Source: Erysipelotrichaceae bacterium (GTDB lineage Bacteria > Bacillota_I > Bacilli_A > RFN20 > CAG-449). Taken from it: a DNA stretch of 64,000 nt. A program made the position numbers and the translations under genes. The stretch is from NCBI GenBank assembly GCA_015059095.1, contig SVBA01000003.1, positions 50,738 to 114,737 of the forward strand, written 5' to 3'. Shown piece after piece: positions 24,544-35,056 of the stretch. Position 1 is the stretch's first letter. Every line of letters starts with the position of its first letter. The notes beneath the pieces are model-generated. The model saw nothing but the letters and a program-made list of their open reading frames with translations. It searched no databases and was not told where the DNA came from.

Positions 24544-27225
24544 TTAGATTTCTTTTTCTTTAATAATGTTAATTGGTTTTATTTTTCTTAACCTTAATAA
24601 ACTAATTATTGAGGTAATTAAAGCAAGTAAAATGATTAATCCATTGACAATTGCCATTAAAGATAACTCAAATTTAACAATAATGACATCTTTAATCAAA
24701 TCAATTTTTAGATAGTTCACTAAATTAGTAACCAAAATGTTATTTATTGGTGTATCAAGTAAAATCATTCCACCTATTGAGAAGAAGAAAATAAGAATTG
24801 TAATCAAAAGTATTTGATAGAAAAATATCCAGAACAAGTGTATATTTTTACCGCCAATTGCCCTTAAAATACCAATTTCATATTTCTTATGATCAATATT
24901 TTTCTTCATATAACTAACCATCAAAATAACACATACAACAACTAAGACTAAGAAAATAATAATAAATATATCATTAAATATTGCGACGATATCTTGAATT
25001 TTATATATTGCCCTATAATATTCGTTTGTGGAAAAGAATCCATTTCCTTCCTGATTTGACGCATTATGTATAGAAGTAATACTTTCAACATCATCAAAAT
25101 ATAAGGCATAAGGGACAATCAGATTTTTAGATAAATCTTTTAAGTCATTATTAGAGACACACATAACTACTTTAGTTTTTTTAGACAAAACTTTTGTAAT
25201 TTTAAATGTTTTTGTGACAATTGGATTTTCTTTATCAATATCATCGATATCATAAGTCTTAATGGTAATAGTTCTTTCTTTAAAATCAGGAGAATCTTCG
25301 GATTCTAAATTTGTACCAAATAATGAATTATAAATATTTATACCCATATGCATTTCTCCATCTGGAGCTGTAGAATAATGACCTTCTGCAACTGCAGAAT
25401 ATCTAGTAGTTAATGCTAATTCATTATTATTTTCATCAAAGTATGAAGTATTATTTAAATAAGTCTGACAATGAGTATTAGTAGCGTCTTCTAACATTGC
25501 ATCTAATACTGGTTTATCACCAATATAATAACCAATTGAGAAATAATCAGTAAGTTCATTAGCAAATAAATAAAACTCTTTTGACTTTTTCAATTCTTCA
25601 TATTTTGAAGCAAAATCTACTGCACCATCAATATTATTTTTAGACATCATAATATCGACTAAATTTTTATATCTAGATAAATAAGCTGTAGAAATAATTG
25701 CCTTAACTGTAAATCTATTGTTGATATGAGCTTGTTCTACTATTGATTCATAAGCTTTATCTTTACCCAACAATAAATACTGAGGATTATGATAAATTAT
25801 TGCATCCGCGAAATAATCCGTAATTACAATCCCGTTATCTTTAAAGCCTTCTTCTAGTGATCCTGCTAAAACATTAAGTTTTCCATTTTCAGCGTACTTT
25901 TTCGCTAAAAATTCGATATCACAGTCTAGAACCCCTCTACCATATTTAATATATAAATCATCTGTTGTTGCATAGTTTACATTTACTAGAGAATCTGCAT
26001 TAGATGTATATACTTTATTAGAAAATGGTAAAGTCTTATTGTATAATTTATAAATTTTTCCCTTGTAGCCTTTATCATAGAATTCTTGAATTTCTTCTTC
26101 ATCAATTCTTACATGATAATTTTGAACTAAACTAGGATAAATTACTCCATCATAATATCCTTTTCTTAATACATATGCTGTTTCTTCATTATAAGCAATC
26201 GCCTCTTCTTTTAATCCTCCACCTGTAAAAGTAGCAAAGGTTTGACATATACATAATAAAATTACAATACAACCAATAATAAGTGAAGTGATAAAAGAAT
26301 TCACATAGGTTCCTTTAGCAAATTTCTTTGCTAGTTTTACTACCTTATTGTATTTCATTCTACCAGGTCGTAATTTAATAAATTTCCCTTTTTCAAAGAA
26401 TCTTCTAGAGTCTTTAAATAATTCATTCTTTTGTGAGATTTTATATCCACCTAGTTTAACTGCCTCATTTATTTTATTTAATTCATTTTGAGTTAATCTA
26501 ACATTATGAGGAAAATTAATCACATCATTTTCTATTAATTGAAAATCAACATTACTCTTTCTTTCAACATTTCTAATGATTTCTCCATCGCTTAATTCAA
26601 TTATTCTATCCGCATAATTATTCGCATCATCTTTATTATGAGAAACTATCACTACCAAAGTATTCTTAGCTAATTTCTTTAAAACATCTAAAATCTGTTT
26701 AGATGTTTTACTATCTAAATTACCTGTAGGTTCATCAGCTAAAACTAGTCTTGGCTTTTTAATAATTGCTCTAGCAATCGCGACTCTTTGTTGTTGACCT
26801 CCACTTAATTCACTAGGATATCTTTTTTCAAAACCTACTAGATCTACTTGTTCTAACACTTCTTTTAAAGCTTTTTTATTTTTCTTTCCTTGAAGTTCTA
26901 ATGCCAAATTAATATTTTCTTTTACATTAAGATTTTCAATTAAATGGAAATTTTGAAATACGAAACCTAAATATGTATTTCGGTAGTTATCAAAATCTTT
27001 ATCTTCAAACTTAGAAAAATAATTTCCATCAACAATAATTTCTCCATCTGTTTGATAATCTAACCCACCTAATATATTTAATAAAGTTGATTTTCCACTA
27101 CCTGATTTACCAATAATGAAAACCATTCCTCTACTAGGCAAATCAAAAGATACATCTTTTAAAGCTATTTGAGATGTTTTATTTTCTGAAAAATACTCTT
27201 TTGTCAAATTCCTTACTTGTATCAT
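24544..27225 (-). CDS. MacB-type ABC transporter, fused ATPase and FtsX-like permease (copy B)
   Basis: 893 aa. N-terminal ABC ATPase (1-225) with Walker A 'GKSGSGKSTLL', signature 'LSGGQQQRVA' and Walker B 'LVLADEPTGNLD'. One membrane helix follows at about 310-332, then a large extracellular domain (about 335-740), then three helices (about 750-775, 805-830, 850-880) with the FtsX-type 'LRAIGGKN' turn. This is the topology of mechanotransmitting MacB/Lol-like exporters rather than importers, probably working on envelope substrates, peptides or antibiotics. It lies directly after its paralogue (1 bp gap). Confidence 0.85.
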   Translation of the reverse strand: MIQVRNLTKEYFSENKTSQIALKDVSFDLPSRGMVFIIGKSGSGKSTLLNILGGLDYQTDGEIIVDGNYFSKFEDKDFDNYRNTYLGFVFQNFHLIENLNVKENINLALELQGKKNKKALKEVLEQVDLVGFEKRYPSELSGGQQQRVAIARAIIKKPRLVLADEPTGNLDSKTSKQILDVLKKLAKNTLVVIVSHNKDDANNYADRIIELSDGEIIRNVERKSNVDFQLIENDVINFPHNVRLTQNELNKINEAVKLGGYKISQKNELFKDSRRFFEKGKFIKLRPGRMKYNKVVKLAKKFAKGTYVNSFITSLIIGCIVILLCICQTFATFTGGGLKEEAIAYNEETAYVLRKGYYDGVIYPSLVQNYHVRIDEEEIQEFYDKGYKGKIYKLYNKTLPFSNKVYTSNADSLVNVNYATTDDLYIKYGRGVLDCDIEFLAKKYAENGKLNVLAGSLEEGFKDNGIVITDYFADAIIYHNPQYLLLGKDKAYESIVEQAHINNRFTVKAIISTAYLSRYKNLVDIMMSKNNIDGAVDFASKYEELKKSKEFYLFANELTDYFSIGYYIGDKPVLDAMLEDATNTHCQTYLNNTSYFDENNNELALTTRYSAVAEGHYSTAPDGEMHMGINIYNSLFGTNLESEDSPDFKERTITIKTYDIDDIDKENPIVTKTFKITKVLSKKTKVVMCVSNNDLKDLSKNLIVPYALYFDDVESITSIHNASNQEGNGFFSTNEYYRAIYKIQDIVAIFNDIFIIIFLVLVVVCVILMVSYMKKNIDHKKYEIGILRAIGGKNIHLFWIFFYQILLITILIFFFSIGGMILLDTPINNILVTNLVNYLKIDLIKDVIIVKFELSLMAIVNGLIILLALITSIISLLRLRKIKPINIIKEKEI

Positions 27226-27226
27226 A

Positions 27227-29932
27227 TTACTTGTCTAATAGTCCTTTATCTTTATTTCTAATAATATTAATTGGTTTTAATCTTTTAAGAATGGAAATAA
27301 TTGAAGTAGAAGTAATTAATGTAATAACTGCAATTATTCCATTAATAATAATCATCGGTTGTAATTTAAATTCAATAATAACCATATTTTGAATTAAATT
27401 TGTATTTAAATATCTCATTAAACTCTCTATTAAAAGCATATTAATCAAATCATCGAATAGGATCATTCCAATCGAAGATACAATTCCTATTATAATAACC
27501 ATTGTTAAAGTCTGAACAAAGAATATTTGATATACATGCTTATTCTTTCCACCAATTGCCCTAAAAATGCCAATATCTAATTGTTTACGTTTTACATTTT
27601 TTCTACTGTAACTAGTCATTAAAAACCCTGCGATTAATGCTAATCCTACAACGATAATAATAAATAGTTCATTAAAAATAACTACCATATCTAATATTTT
27701 ATAGATAGTATCATAGTATTTATTATTAGAATAAAATACATTAAATTTATCATCATTTGGATTATAAATAGATGTAATACTGTCAATATTATCAAAATAT
27801 AAAGCACTAGGATACAAAAATAAATCATATAATTTTTTATGTTCTTCTTCATCGATATAAATATAATCTTCACTATAATCTGTAAATGACAAACCGACTA
27901 TTTTATATGTTTTTTGAATCATTACTTTTTCTTTATATTCATCTAAATGATCATAAATATTAATAACTATATTTTGCTCCTTAAATTCCGATTGATCAGC
28001 TTTAGAAATATTTGTTCCAAAAATCCTATTATAAGTTTTAAATGGTAATATAGTTTCTCCTTTATTTACTTGATAATCATTTCTTTCACTAGCCAATCTA
28101 AATTGTTCATCTTCTAGAACAATTTCTTTTCCATTTTTTATTAGACGATAGTTAGTTAACAATATTGCATGATGATTATTTTCTTGATCCTTATTAATCG
28201 CATCATAATAACTATCTTCTCCAATATAATAACCTATTGATAAATATTGATTAATTTCATTATCGAATCTAACATAATCATCAGTTAATTTCATTTTTCT
28301 AATTTCTTCGTTTTTTTGAGATTTATTAGTTATTTTTCGAATTTCATTATATTTACTAATTAAATCCGCATATCTTTCTTCATAATTAGTATTGATAATA
28401 GCCTTAACTTGATATCGATTATTAAATGTTGGTTTATCAATAATATTTTGATAAGTTTCTTCTCTATTTTCTCCTTTTATTTTTAAAAAGTTTTTTTCTA
28501 AGCAATGAGCAGCGTAATCAGTAATAATAATAGATCCATTATCTTTAAAAGAAGGATCTAACGAACCTGCTAAAACATCTATTTTTCCATCAATACCATA
28601 TTTATTTAACAAAAATTCCTCATCACAATCTAAAACACCTCGTCCTTGATAAGTATAAAAATATGTCGAAAGTATATTTGTATAAATTTTATTTTTACAG
28701 CTATTTCCATGATAATAGGATGAATGAAATGGTAAGAATTTATTGTACAATTTATAAACTTTACCTTTATATCCCTTTTCATAAAAGTCATCAATTTCTT
28801 CATCAGTAATTTCTATACTATCTGTTTTTGTTAACACAGGATAAATATCGTTACTATAATATCCCTTATTTAAAACATAATAACTATCTTTGTTAAATTC
28901 TTTAGCATCATCTAACATAAAATCACCGTTAAAAGAAGAAAATATTTGACAAATAGATAGTAAAATTACAATAAAAGACATCATTAAAGAAGTTATTAAG
29001 GTGTGAGATTTATTCCCTTTTTTAAACTTACTTGATAATTTTAAAATGTTAAAAAATCCCATCCTTTTAGATTTGATTTTAACTTTTTCATTTCTATCAA
29101 TTATTCTTTTTGTCTTAGTAAAAGAATCAGATTGTTGATTGAGTTTATATTTTCCAGTTTTTAATGCATTATTAACAATAATTTGTTCTTCATGATTTAA
29201 TTTTCGATTATATGGAATATTAATAATATTTCCACTAATTAATTGAGTTTCTTCTTCACTCTTTCTTTCAACATCTCGAATTACTCTTCCATCACTAAGT
29301 TCAATAATTCGATCAGCATAAAATTGAGCATCTTCATCATTATGTGAGACAATAACTACTAATGTTTCTTTAGAAATTCTTTTTAATACTTTTAAAATAT
29401 TACGAGAGATTTTACTATCCAAATTACCCGTAGGTTCATCTGCTAAAATTAATTTAGGTTTTTTAACAATCGCTCTAGCAATCGCTACTCGTTGTTGTTG
29501 ACCTCCACTTAATTCTCTAGGATATCTATTCTCATAACCATCTAATTCAACAATTTCTAAAACTTCCTTTATTCTTTTTTTAGTATTTCTAATTCCTTGA
29601 AGATCAAGAGCTAACTTAATATTTTCCTTAATTGTTAAGCTTTCAATAAGATGATAATCTTGGAAAATAAATCCAAGATAATTGTTCCTATAATTATCTA
29701 AATCATTTTCACTAAAAGAAGAAAAATCATTACCATCAATAATAATATTTCCTCCACTAGATGTATCAAGCCCACCTAAAATATTTAACAAAGTAGATTT
29801 ACCACTACCAGATTTACCAACTACAAATACCATTCCTTTTGAAGGCAAAGTAAAAGTGACGTGATATAACCCTACAGAACTAGAACTCTTATCTGGATTA
29901 TAAATTTTTCTTAAGTTTTCTACTTTTATCAT
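27227..29932 (-). CDS. MacB-type ABC transporter, fused ATPase and FtsX-like permease (copy A)
   Basis: 901 aa paralogue of the following gene, with the same domain order: ATPase 1-225 ('GKSGSGKSTLL', 'LSGGQQQRVA', 'LILADEPTGNLD'), a helix near 310-330, an external domain of about 410 residues, and three C-terminal helices with 'FRAIGGKN'. The external domains have diverged much more than the ATPases, so the two may form a heterodimer or handle different ligands. AAGGTGAC precedes the ATG. The pair occupies the place of coaBC/def/fmt in the B. subtilis block, bounded by terminators at both ends. Confidence 0.85.
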   Translation of the reverse strand: MIKVENLRKIYNPDKSSSSVGLYHVTFTLPSKGMVFVVGKSGSGKSTLLNILGGLDTSSGGNIIIDGNDFSSFSENDLDNYRNNYLGFIFQDYHLIESLTIKENIKLALDLQGIRNTKKRIKEVLEIVELDGYENRYPRELSGGQQQRVAIARAIVKKPKLILADEPTGNLDSKISRNILKVLKRISKETLVVIVSHNDEDAQFYADRIIELSDGRVIRDVERKSEEETQLISGNIINIPYNRKLNHEEQIIVNNALKTGKYKLNQQSDSFTKTKRIIDRNEKVKIKSKRMGFFNILKLSSKFKKGNKSHTLITSLMMSFIVILLSICQIFSSFNGDFMLDDAKEFNKDSYYVLNKGYYSNDIYPVLTKTDSIEITDEEIDDFYEKGYKGKVYKLYNKFLPFHSSYYHGNSCKNKIYTNILSTYFYTYQGRGVLDCDEEFLLNKYGIDGKIDVLAGSLDPSFKDNGSIIITDYAAHCLEKNFLKIKGENREETYQNIIDKPTFNNRYQVKAIINTNYEERYADLISKYNEIRKITNKSQKNEEIRKMKLTDDYVRFDNEINQYLSIGYYIGEDSYYDAINKDQENNHHAILLTNYRLIKNGKEIVLEDEQFRLASERNDYQVNKGETILPFKTYNRIFGTNISKADQSEFKEQNIVINIYDHLDEYKEKVMIQKTYKIVGLSFTDYSEDYIYIDEEEHKKLYDLFLYPSALYFDNIDSITSIYNPNDDKFNVFYSNNKYYDTIYKILDMVVIFNELFIIIVVGLALIAGFLMTSYSRKNVKRKQLDIGIFRAIGGKNKHVYQIFFVQTLTMVIIIGIVSSIGMILFDDLINMLLIESLMRYLNTNLIQNMVIIEFKLQPMIIINGIIAVITLITSTSIISILKRLKPINIIRNKDKGLLDK

Positions 29933-29983
29933 CTATTTGTCACCTTAATATAATTATATTTTATCTATTATATAGGTGCAAGA

Positions 29984-30011
29984 AAAAATCCTCTTTTAAA
30001 AGAGGATTTTT
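29984..30011. terminator. Perfectly palindromic terminator between 30024 gene and ABC pair
   Basis: AAAAATCCTCTTTT and its exact complement, 28 bp in all. It works on the minus strand for the priA-30024 unit and isolates the ABC pair transcriptionally. Confidence 0.8.
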
Positions 30012-30023
30012 AGAACTAATTAT

Positions 30024-30515
30024 TTATTTTCTTTTGAAAAAATCATTTAATGTAACTGGTTTTTCATCTTCATCTTCTAAATCTTCAAAGACATTACCAG
30101 TATATAATTCTTCTTCACTATAATCATTATCTTCATCATATTCTGAATCATCAACTTCTACTTCTTGATTATCAATAATATATTCAGGATAATCTTTATT
30201 AATTCTTTCATAGTAGTGACCAGCTTCATAATAAGAGAAAAGAATTCTTACATGAACCGAATAATTTTTACTTGCTTCCATTAAAATCGAAGCAACTGTT
30301 TCTTCACTATCAATATAATCTTCAGGAGCATCTACTTTAATTAATAAATTGAATGAAGTTTGTTCACTTCCTTTATAGAAAAGAAAAGAATCTGAAGCTT
30401 GAAAAATTACATCTTCATCATCAATACCATATGCACTAGCAATACGAGAATGGATTTCTTTATTTAGTTCACCTACTAAAAATATATCTAAACCACTAAA
30501 ATTTACAATTACCAT
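30024..30515 (-). CDS. Hypothetical acidic protein downstream of priA
   Basis: 163 aa, not recognised. The first 105 residues look like a small alpha/beta domain with 'IVNFSGLDIFLVGELNKEIH' and alternating hydrophobic strands, vaguely like the tautomerase fold (not convincing). Residues 115-150 are almost all Asp, Glu, Ser and Tyr, and the end is basic ('LNDFFKRK'). No signal peptide or membrane helix. AGGAGGAAATT precedes the start, and it is 9 bp from priA, so the two are co-transcribed. The position corresponds to that of def/fmt in Bacillus, but it is not related to them. Confidence 0.55.
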   Translation of the reverse strand: MVIVNFSGLDIFLVGELNKEIHSRIASAYGIDDEDVIFQASDSFLFYKGSEQTSFNLLIKVDAPEDYIDSEETVASILMEASKNYSVHVRILFSYYEAGHYYERINKDYPEYIIDNQEVEVDDSEYDEDNDYSEEELYTGNVFEDLEDEDEKPVTLNDFFKRK

Positions 30516-30524
30516 AATTTCCTC

Positions 30525-32723
30525 CTAATAATCATCCATTGGATCGACATTAATTATAACATCAATTGAACTACTTTTATTAACATTTTCTTTAATTTCT
30601 TTTAAAACTGGACTAATATCATTATAGTTTTTGTATTTCAAAAGAATTTTTCTTCTATACTTATCATTAACTCTCACTAAAAATGGTTCACTAGGACCAA
30701 TTACCTCTACTTTTTTAGAAGCAAATTTTGCAATCAATAAATCTTTGAAGTAATAAGATTTATCTATTACTTCTTTTTCATTATTAGAAGCAAAAGTAAT
30801 CATTGTTAAATAAGTATATGGTGGATTTTGTGCTTCTTTTCTATAAACCATTTCTTCATTAAAGAAGCGATTATAATCTTGAATTGAACTATCATAAATA
30901 ACATAATGTTTCGGCATATATGTTTGAATAATCGCTTTACCTCTCTTTTCATGACGACCTGCTCTTCCAATCGCTTGAGTAATTAAATTAAATGTTCTTT
31001 CACTCGCCTTATATGAAGGAATATTTAATCCTAAATCTGCTAAAACAATACCAACTAATGTAACATTTTTAAAATCATGACCTTTAGCAATCATTTGTGT
31101 GCCAATTAATATATCAGCCTCTTCATTTTCAAAAGTGGTAATAACTTTTCCTACTGCACTTCTAATAGAGGCTACATCACTATCCAATCTTAAAACTCGA
31201 CTATTTGGGAATAATCTCTTTATTTCTTCTTCTACTTTTTCTGTTCCAAATCCAGTTTTTGTAAACATAGTAGATTGACATTTTGAACAACTAAAAGGCA
31301 TTTTATCTACTAATCCACAATGATGGCACTTCAACAAGTTATCTTTCTTATGGTAAGAAAGAGGTAATCCACAAGTAGGACATTTTAATACCTTTCCACA
31401 TTTTCTACAAGAAATAAAAGGAGAAAAACCTCTTCTATTTACAAGTAATAATACTTGTTCTTTTTTATCTAATCTTTCTTTAATTTCATGTCTAAGAGAT
31501 AAAGAAAACATACTTGATTCATTATCAAGATTTTTCCAATCTAACATATCAACAATTTCAGTTTCTGGTAAAGAAGAATCATTAAATCTTTTAGTAAGAT
31601 AAAGTTGCTTATATACTCCTTTAAGTGCTCTAGTTTTAGTTTCCAAACTTGGAGTAGCACTTCCTAAAACAATTTTACAATTTTCATTATATTTTTGACG
31701 CATTTTAGCAACTTCTAATGCGTGATAAAATGGACTTACATCTTGCTTATATGTTTCAGAATGTTCTTCATCAATAATAATTAAACCAATATTAGTTAAA
31801 GGAGCAAATATTGCAGATCTAGCACCTATTACTAAATCTACTTCACCTCTAGAAATTCTTCTATATTCATCATATCTTTCTGCTGGAGTTAATTCTCCAT
31901 GTAATATTGCAACATTAGAAAAACAGGCTCTAAATCTTTTAACCATTTGGACTGTTAGTGATATTTCAGGAACTAACATTAATACAGTTTTTCCTTCTTC
32001 AATCATCTTCTTTGAAGATTGGATATAAACTTCAGTTTTTCCACTTCCAGTTACACCTTCTAATAAATAAACTTTATCATTTTGTGTAGTTATTTCTTCC
32101 ACAGCTTTTCTTTGCTCAAGAGTCAAATCTTTGTCTTGAATTTGTTCAACATCTTCTAAAACTAGTCGCATCTTTTCTTTTAAAACCAATCTAATTTTTT
32201 TCTTTTTAAGAAGCGTTGGTACTAATGATGATTTAATATCACTTTTCAAAACTAATCCTTCATCTTTAATTTTCAAATATAATTCTAATTGTTTAGGAGT
32301 TAAATCATTTGTATTTTCATCACATACTTCTACATAAGTATCGTATGCAATTTTAGGTTTATTTAAAGATGATAATTTAGGTTTTAAAGAAGGAGGTAAC
32401 ATCGTTTGATAAACACTAATTAATGGTGAAAAATAATAAGATGCAATATCATTAGACAACATCATTAATTCTTCATTTAATATTGGTTCTTTATCAATGA
32501 TAGATATAATTTCTTTAATTTTAAATCCCGTGTTTTCTTCTAATTCTTCTAAAGTGTCATCAGTCTTTTCAATACTGGTTACATATCCAACTACTTTTCT
32601 ATTATTAAATGGTACTACCACTCTAACGCCAATTTTAACATCTAAATCACCATTATAAGCATAAGAAAAAGGACGGTCCAAACTATTAGCTGCATACTCA
32701 ATAATAACTCCTAATAGTAGCAT
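30525..32723 (-). CDS. priA: Primosomal protein N' (replication restart helicase PriA)
   Basis: 732 aa superfamily 2 helicase that reloads the replisome at stalled forks. N-terminal DNA-binding domain (1-190), Walker A 'GVTGSGKTEVY' near 220, 'DEEH' near 318, and 'GSATPS' near 352. Eight zinc-binding cysteines lie in two knots around 435-480 ('CRKCGKVLKCPTC', 'CHHC', 'CSKC'), and helicase motifs V and VI ('GTQMIAKGHDF', 'QAIGRAGR') follow. Length is normal for the family. It follows gmk on the same strand, as in B. subtilis apart from the loss of rpoZ and coaBC. Confidence 0.95.
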   Translation of the reverse strand: MLLLGVIIEYAANSLDRPFSYAYNGDLDVKIGVRVVVPFNNRKVVGYVTSIEKTDDTLEELEENTGFKIKEIISIIDKEPILNEELMMLSNDIASYYFSPLISVYQTMLPPSLKPKLSSLNKPKIAYDTYVEVCDENTNDLTPKQLELYLKIKDEGLVLKSDIKSSLVPTLLKKKKIRLVLKEKMRLVLEDVEQIQDKDLTLEQRKAVEEITTQNDKVYLLEGVTGSGKTEVYIQSSKKMIEEGKTVLMLVPEISLTVQMVKRFRACFSNVAILHGELTPAERYDEYRRISRGEVDLVIGARSAIFAPLTNIGLIIIDEEHSETYKQDVSPFYHALEVAKMRQKYNENCKIVLGSATPSLETKTRALKGVYKQLYLTKRFNDSSLPETEIVDMLDWKNLDNESSMFSLSLRHEIKERLDKKEQVLLLVNRRGFSPFISCRKCGKVLKCPTCGLPLSYHKKDNLLKCHHCGLVDKMPFSCSKCQSTMFTKTGFGTEKVEEEIKRLFPNSRVLRLDSDVASIRSAVGKVITTFENEEADILIGTQMIAKGHDFKNVTLVGIVLADLGLNIPSYKASERTFNLITQAIGRAGRHEKRGKAIIQTYMPKHYVIYDSSIQDYNRFFNEEMVYRKEAQNPPYTYLTMITFASNNEKEVIDKSYYFKDLLIAKFASKKVEVIGPSEPFLVRVNDKYRRKILLKYKNYNDISPVLKEIKENVNKSSSIDVIINVDPMDDY

Positions 32724-32740
32724 AAACCCTCCTTTAATAA

Positions 32741-33331
32741 TTAATCTTCAACTTTATTTGCTTTGATTTTTAAATCGATAATTCTAGCGATTTCTTGACT
32801 TGATCTATTGATATTATCATTAAGGACATTGAATTGATAATTTTTCTTTAGACCCATTTCTCTTTTTGCTTTTCCTAAGCGTTCTTGGATTATTTCTTCA
32901 GGTTCTGATCTTCTACCTCTAATTCTTTTTTCTAATTCTCTTAAAGATGGTGGAAGTAAGAAAATAGAGAGTACACCTTTATCTTCTTTATATTCTTCTA
33001 AAACCTTTTTAGCACCTTCAACTTCAATTTCTAAGAATACATTTTTTCCTTCTTCTCTTAGTTTTTCAACATAAGCTTTAGGAGTACCATAGTAATTTCC
33101 TACAAATCTAGCATATTCTAATAATTCTTCATTTTTGATTGCCTCTTCAAATCTTTCTTCACTTACAAAGAAATAATCTTGTCCATCTACCTCACCTTCT
33201 CTAGGTTTACGAGTAGTCATTGAAATTGAATAAGCTAAATTTAAATCAGTATTTTTAAAAATTTGTTTTCTAACAGTACCTTTACCTACGCCACTTGGAC
33301 CAGATAAAAGTATTAATAATCCTTTTTTCAT
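32741..33331 (-). CDS. gmk: Guanylate kinase
   Basis: 196 aa. Phosphorylates GMP to GDP with ATP. P-loop 'LSGPSGVGKGTV' near 8-19, GMP-binding 'SMTTRKPREGEVDGQDY' near 37-53 and lid 'RIRGRRSEPEEII' near 135-147. Length is standard (about 205). In the conserved gmk-priA order, with rpoZ absent between them. Confidence 0.96.
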   Translation of the reverse strand: MKKGLLILLSGPSGVGKGTVRKQIFKNTDLNLAYSISMTTRKPREGEVDGQDYFFVSEERFEEAIKNEELLEYARFVGNYYGTPKAYVEKLREEGKNVFLEIEVEGAKKVLEEYKEDKGVLSIFLLPPSLRELEKRIRGRRSEPEEIIQERLGKAKREMGLKKNYQFNVLNDNINRSSQEIARIIDLKIKANKVED

Positions 33332-33412
33332 AATATCATGTCCTTTAATTTAAATACATTTTACTGATTAACGTCTAAAAAAGCAACATAGAATTAAAAA
33401 TAATTAATATTA

Positions 33413-33440
33413 TTTACTCTTTATGTTATTTTAGTATAAA
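33413..33440 (+). promoter_or_regulatory. Promoter of rqcH
   Basis: TTTACT, 16 bp, TATAAA, followed by a short leader with GGTGAT before the ATG at 33459. Confidence 0.5.
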
Positions 33441-33458
33441 ATAAATGTGGTGATTTTT

Positions 33459-35042
33459 ATGGGAATGTCAAATTTTACTTTAGGAAGAATTATTAATGAT
33501 TTAACCCCTAGAATGCTAGGAGCTCGAATCTCTAAAATAGTAAAAATCTCAAATAACGATTTTTCTTTCTTTTTATATGCAAAAAAACAAGAAAGTTTAA
33601 TTATTTCTTTAGATAATAATCATCCATATATGTTACTTTCTTCTTCATATTTTAAAATGATTTCAGAAAGTAATGGCTTTGTCGCATCTTTAAAAAAATA
33701 TTTTGAAGGTGGAACTATTATAAACTTTGAAAAAATACCAAATGATAAAGTAGTCATTTTTAAAATTAAAAAAATAACTCAAACCTATCAAACTATAATT
33801 AACAATTTAATTATCGAATTAATCCCATATCGACCAAACGCTATTATTACCGATGAAAATAATATCATCATTGATGCATTAAAAAAAGCTAGTTCATTAG
33901 ATGAAACTAGACCAGTATTTAAAGGAATGAGATATACTCCATATCAAAATGAAATCAAAGAGTTAAATGAAAATGATACCCTAGAATCCATTAAAGAAAA
34001 AGTAACTAAAACTATTTATAATGAATTTGTTTATCGAATTAATAATAATGAAAATATTAAAGATATTATTTTAGAAAAAAAGAATTCTAACAAATATTAT
34101 TCATATAAATATGATATTCTTTCTTTACCATTAAAATCTGTGGAAGGATGTCAAGAAATTACTTTAGATAAACTATCTTCTCTTTATCAAGAAAAAGAAG
34201 AAGAAAAATATAAAAAATCTCATTATGAACTTGCTTTACACACAGTATCTCATAAATTAAAAGGCTTAAAAAATAAATTAATTAACCTAGAAAATGACTT
34301 AAAAAAGGCAAAAAATAAAATTAATTATGTAGAAATAGGTAATTTATTATTTATGAATCAAGAATTATATCATAGAGGCATGAAAGAAATCGTTATTGAT
34401 GGTATTAATATCCCACTAGATGATAAATTAGATTTGGTTGGTAATGCTAATAAATATTTTAAACAATATCAAAAATCAAAAACTGCCTTAGAACAAATAA
34501 AAATCCAACAAGATATAACTAAAGAAAAAATTTCTTATTTCGAAAAAATAGATTCACAAATAAAATTTGCTTCAGTAACAGATATGGAAGATATTCTTCT
34601 AGAACTAAAAAAAGATGGATACCTTCCAAAAGAAAAAAATCAAAATAACAAAAAGAATAAACCAAAAGTCTACACTCCTCATTACATTACTTCAAGTGAT
34701 GGATATAAAATCGGATTTGGTATTTCATCTTATCAAAATGAAACTTTAACTTTTGAACTTGCTAGAAAAGATGATTACTTCTTACATATTAAAGATAGTC
34801 ATGGTCCACATGTAATTATCTTCTCTTCTGATCCAAGTAAAGAAGCAATAACTCTTGCCTGTGAAATTGCAGTTTATTTTGCAAATAAATCATCTGGAGA
34901 AGTTATTTTATTAGATAAAAAAGATGTAAAGAAAGTTCCTGGAAAAATAGGAATGGTAACTTTTTCTTCTCATCAAACAATCAATCTTTCTTCAATTAGA
35001 GAAAGTTCAATTGAACTTTTTAAAGAAACAATGAAAAAGTAG
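33459..35042 (+). CDS. rqcH: NFACT-family protein, RqcH-like (ribosome-associated quality control)
   Basis: 527 aa. In Bacillota RqcH binds split 60S subunits and recruits Ala-tRNA to add C-terminal alanine tails to stalled peptides. The N-terminal NFACT-N domain (1-200), helical coiled-coil region (about 255-395, Lys-rich) and C-terminal NFACT-R domain can be seen; the latter includes 'YITSSDGYKIGFG' and 'DYFLHIKDSHGPHVII'. The NFACT-R core is more diverged than usual: FGISSYQNE replaces the usual VGRNNRQND. GGTGAT before the ATG at 33459 is favoured over the upstream GTG. It is divergent from gmk, matching yloA next to gmk in Bacillus. Confidence 0.85.
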   Translation: MGMSNFTLGRIINDLTPRMLGARISKIVKISNNDFSFFLYAKKQESLIISLDNNHPYMLLSSSYFKMISESNGFVASLKKYFEGGTIINFEKIPNDKVVIFKIKKITQTYQTIINNLIIELIPYRPNAIITDENNIIIDALKKASSLDETRPVFKGMRYTPYQNEIKELNENDTLESIKEKVTKTIYNEFVYRINNNENIKDIILEKKNSNKYYSYKYDILSLPLKSVEGCQEITLDKLSSLYQEKEEEKYKKSHYELALHTVSHKLKGLKNKLINLENDLKKAKNKINYVEIGNLLFMNQELYHRGMKEIVIDGINIPLDDKLDLVGNANKYFKQYQKSKTALEQIKIQQDITKEKISYFEKIDSQIKFASVTDMEDILLELKKDGYLPKEKNQNNKKNKPKVYTPHYITSSDGYKIGFGISSYQNETLTFELARKDDYFLHIKDSHGPHVIIFSSDPSKEAITLACEIAVYFANKSSGEVILLDKKDVKKVPGKIGMVTFSSHQTINLSSIRESSIELFKETMKK

Positions 35043-35056
35043 GTCGCCTACTTTTT
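35034..35056. terminator. Bidirectional terminator between rqcH and the thioredoxin-like lipoprotein gene
   Basis: Stem AAAAAGTAGG/CCTACTTTTT with a 3-base loop and T/A runs on both sides. It includes the rqcH stop codon. Confidence 0.8.
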
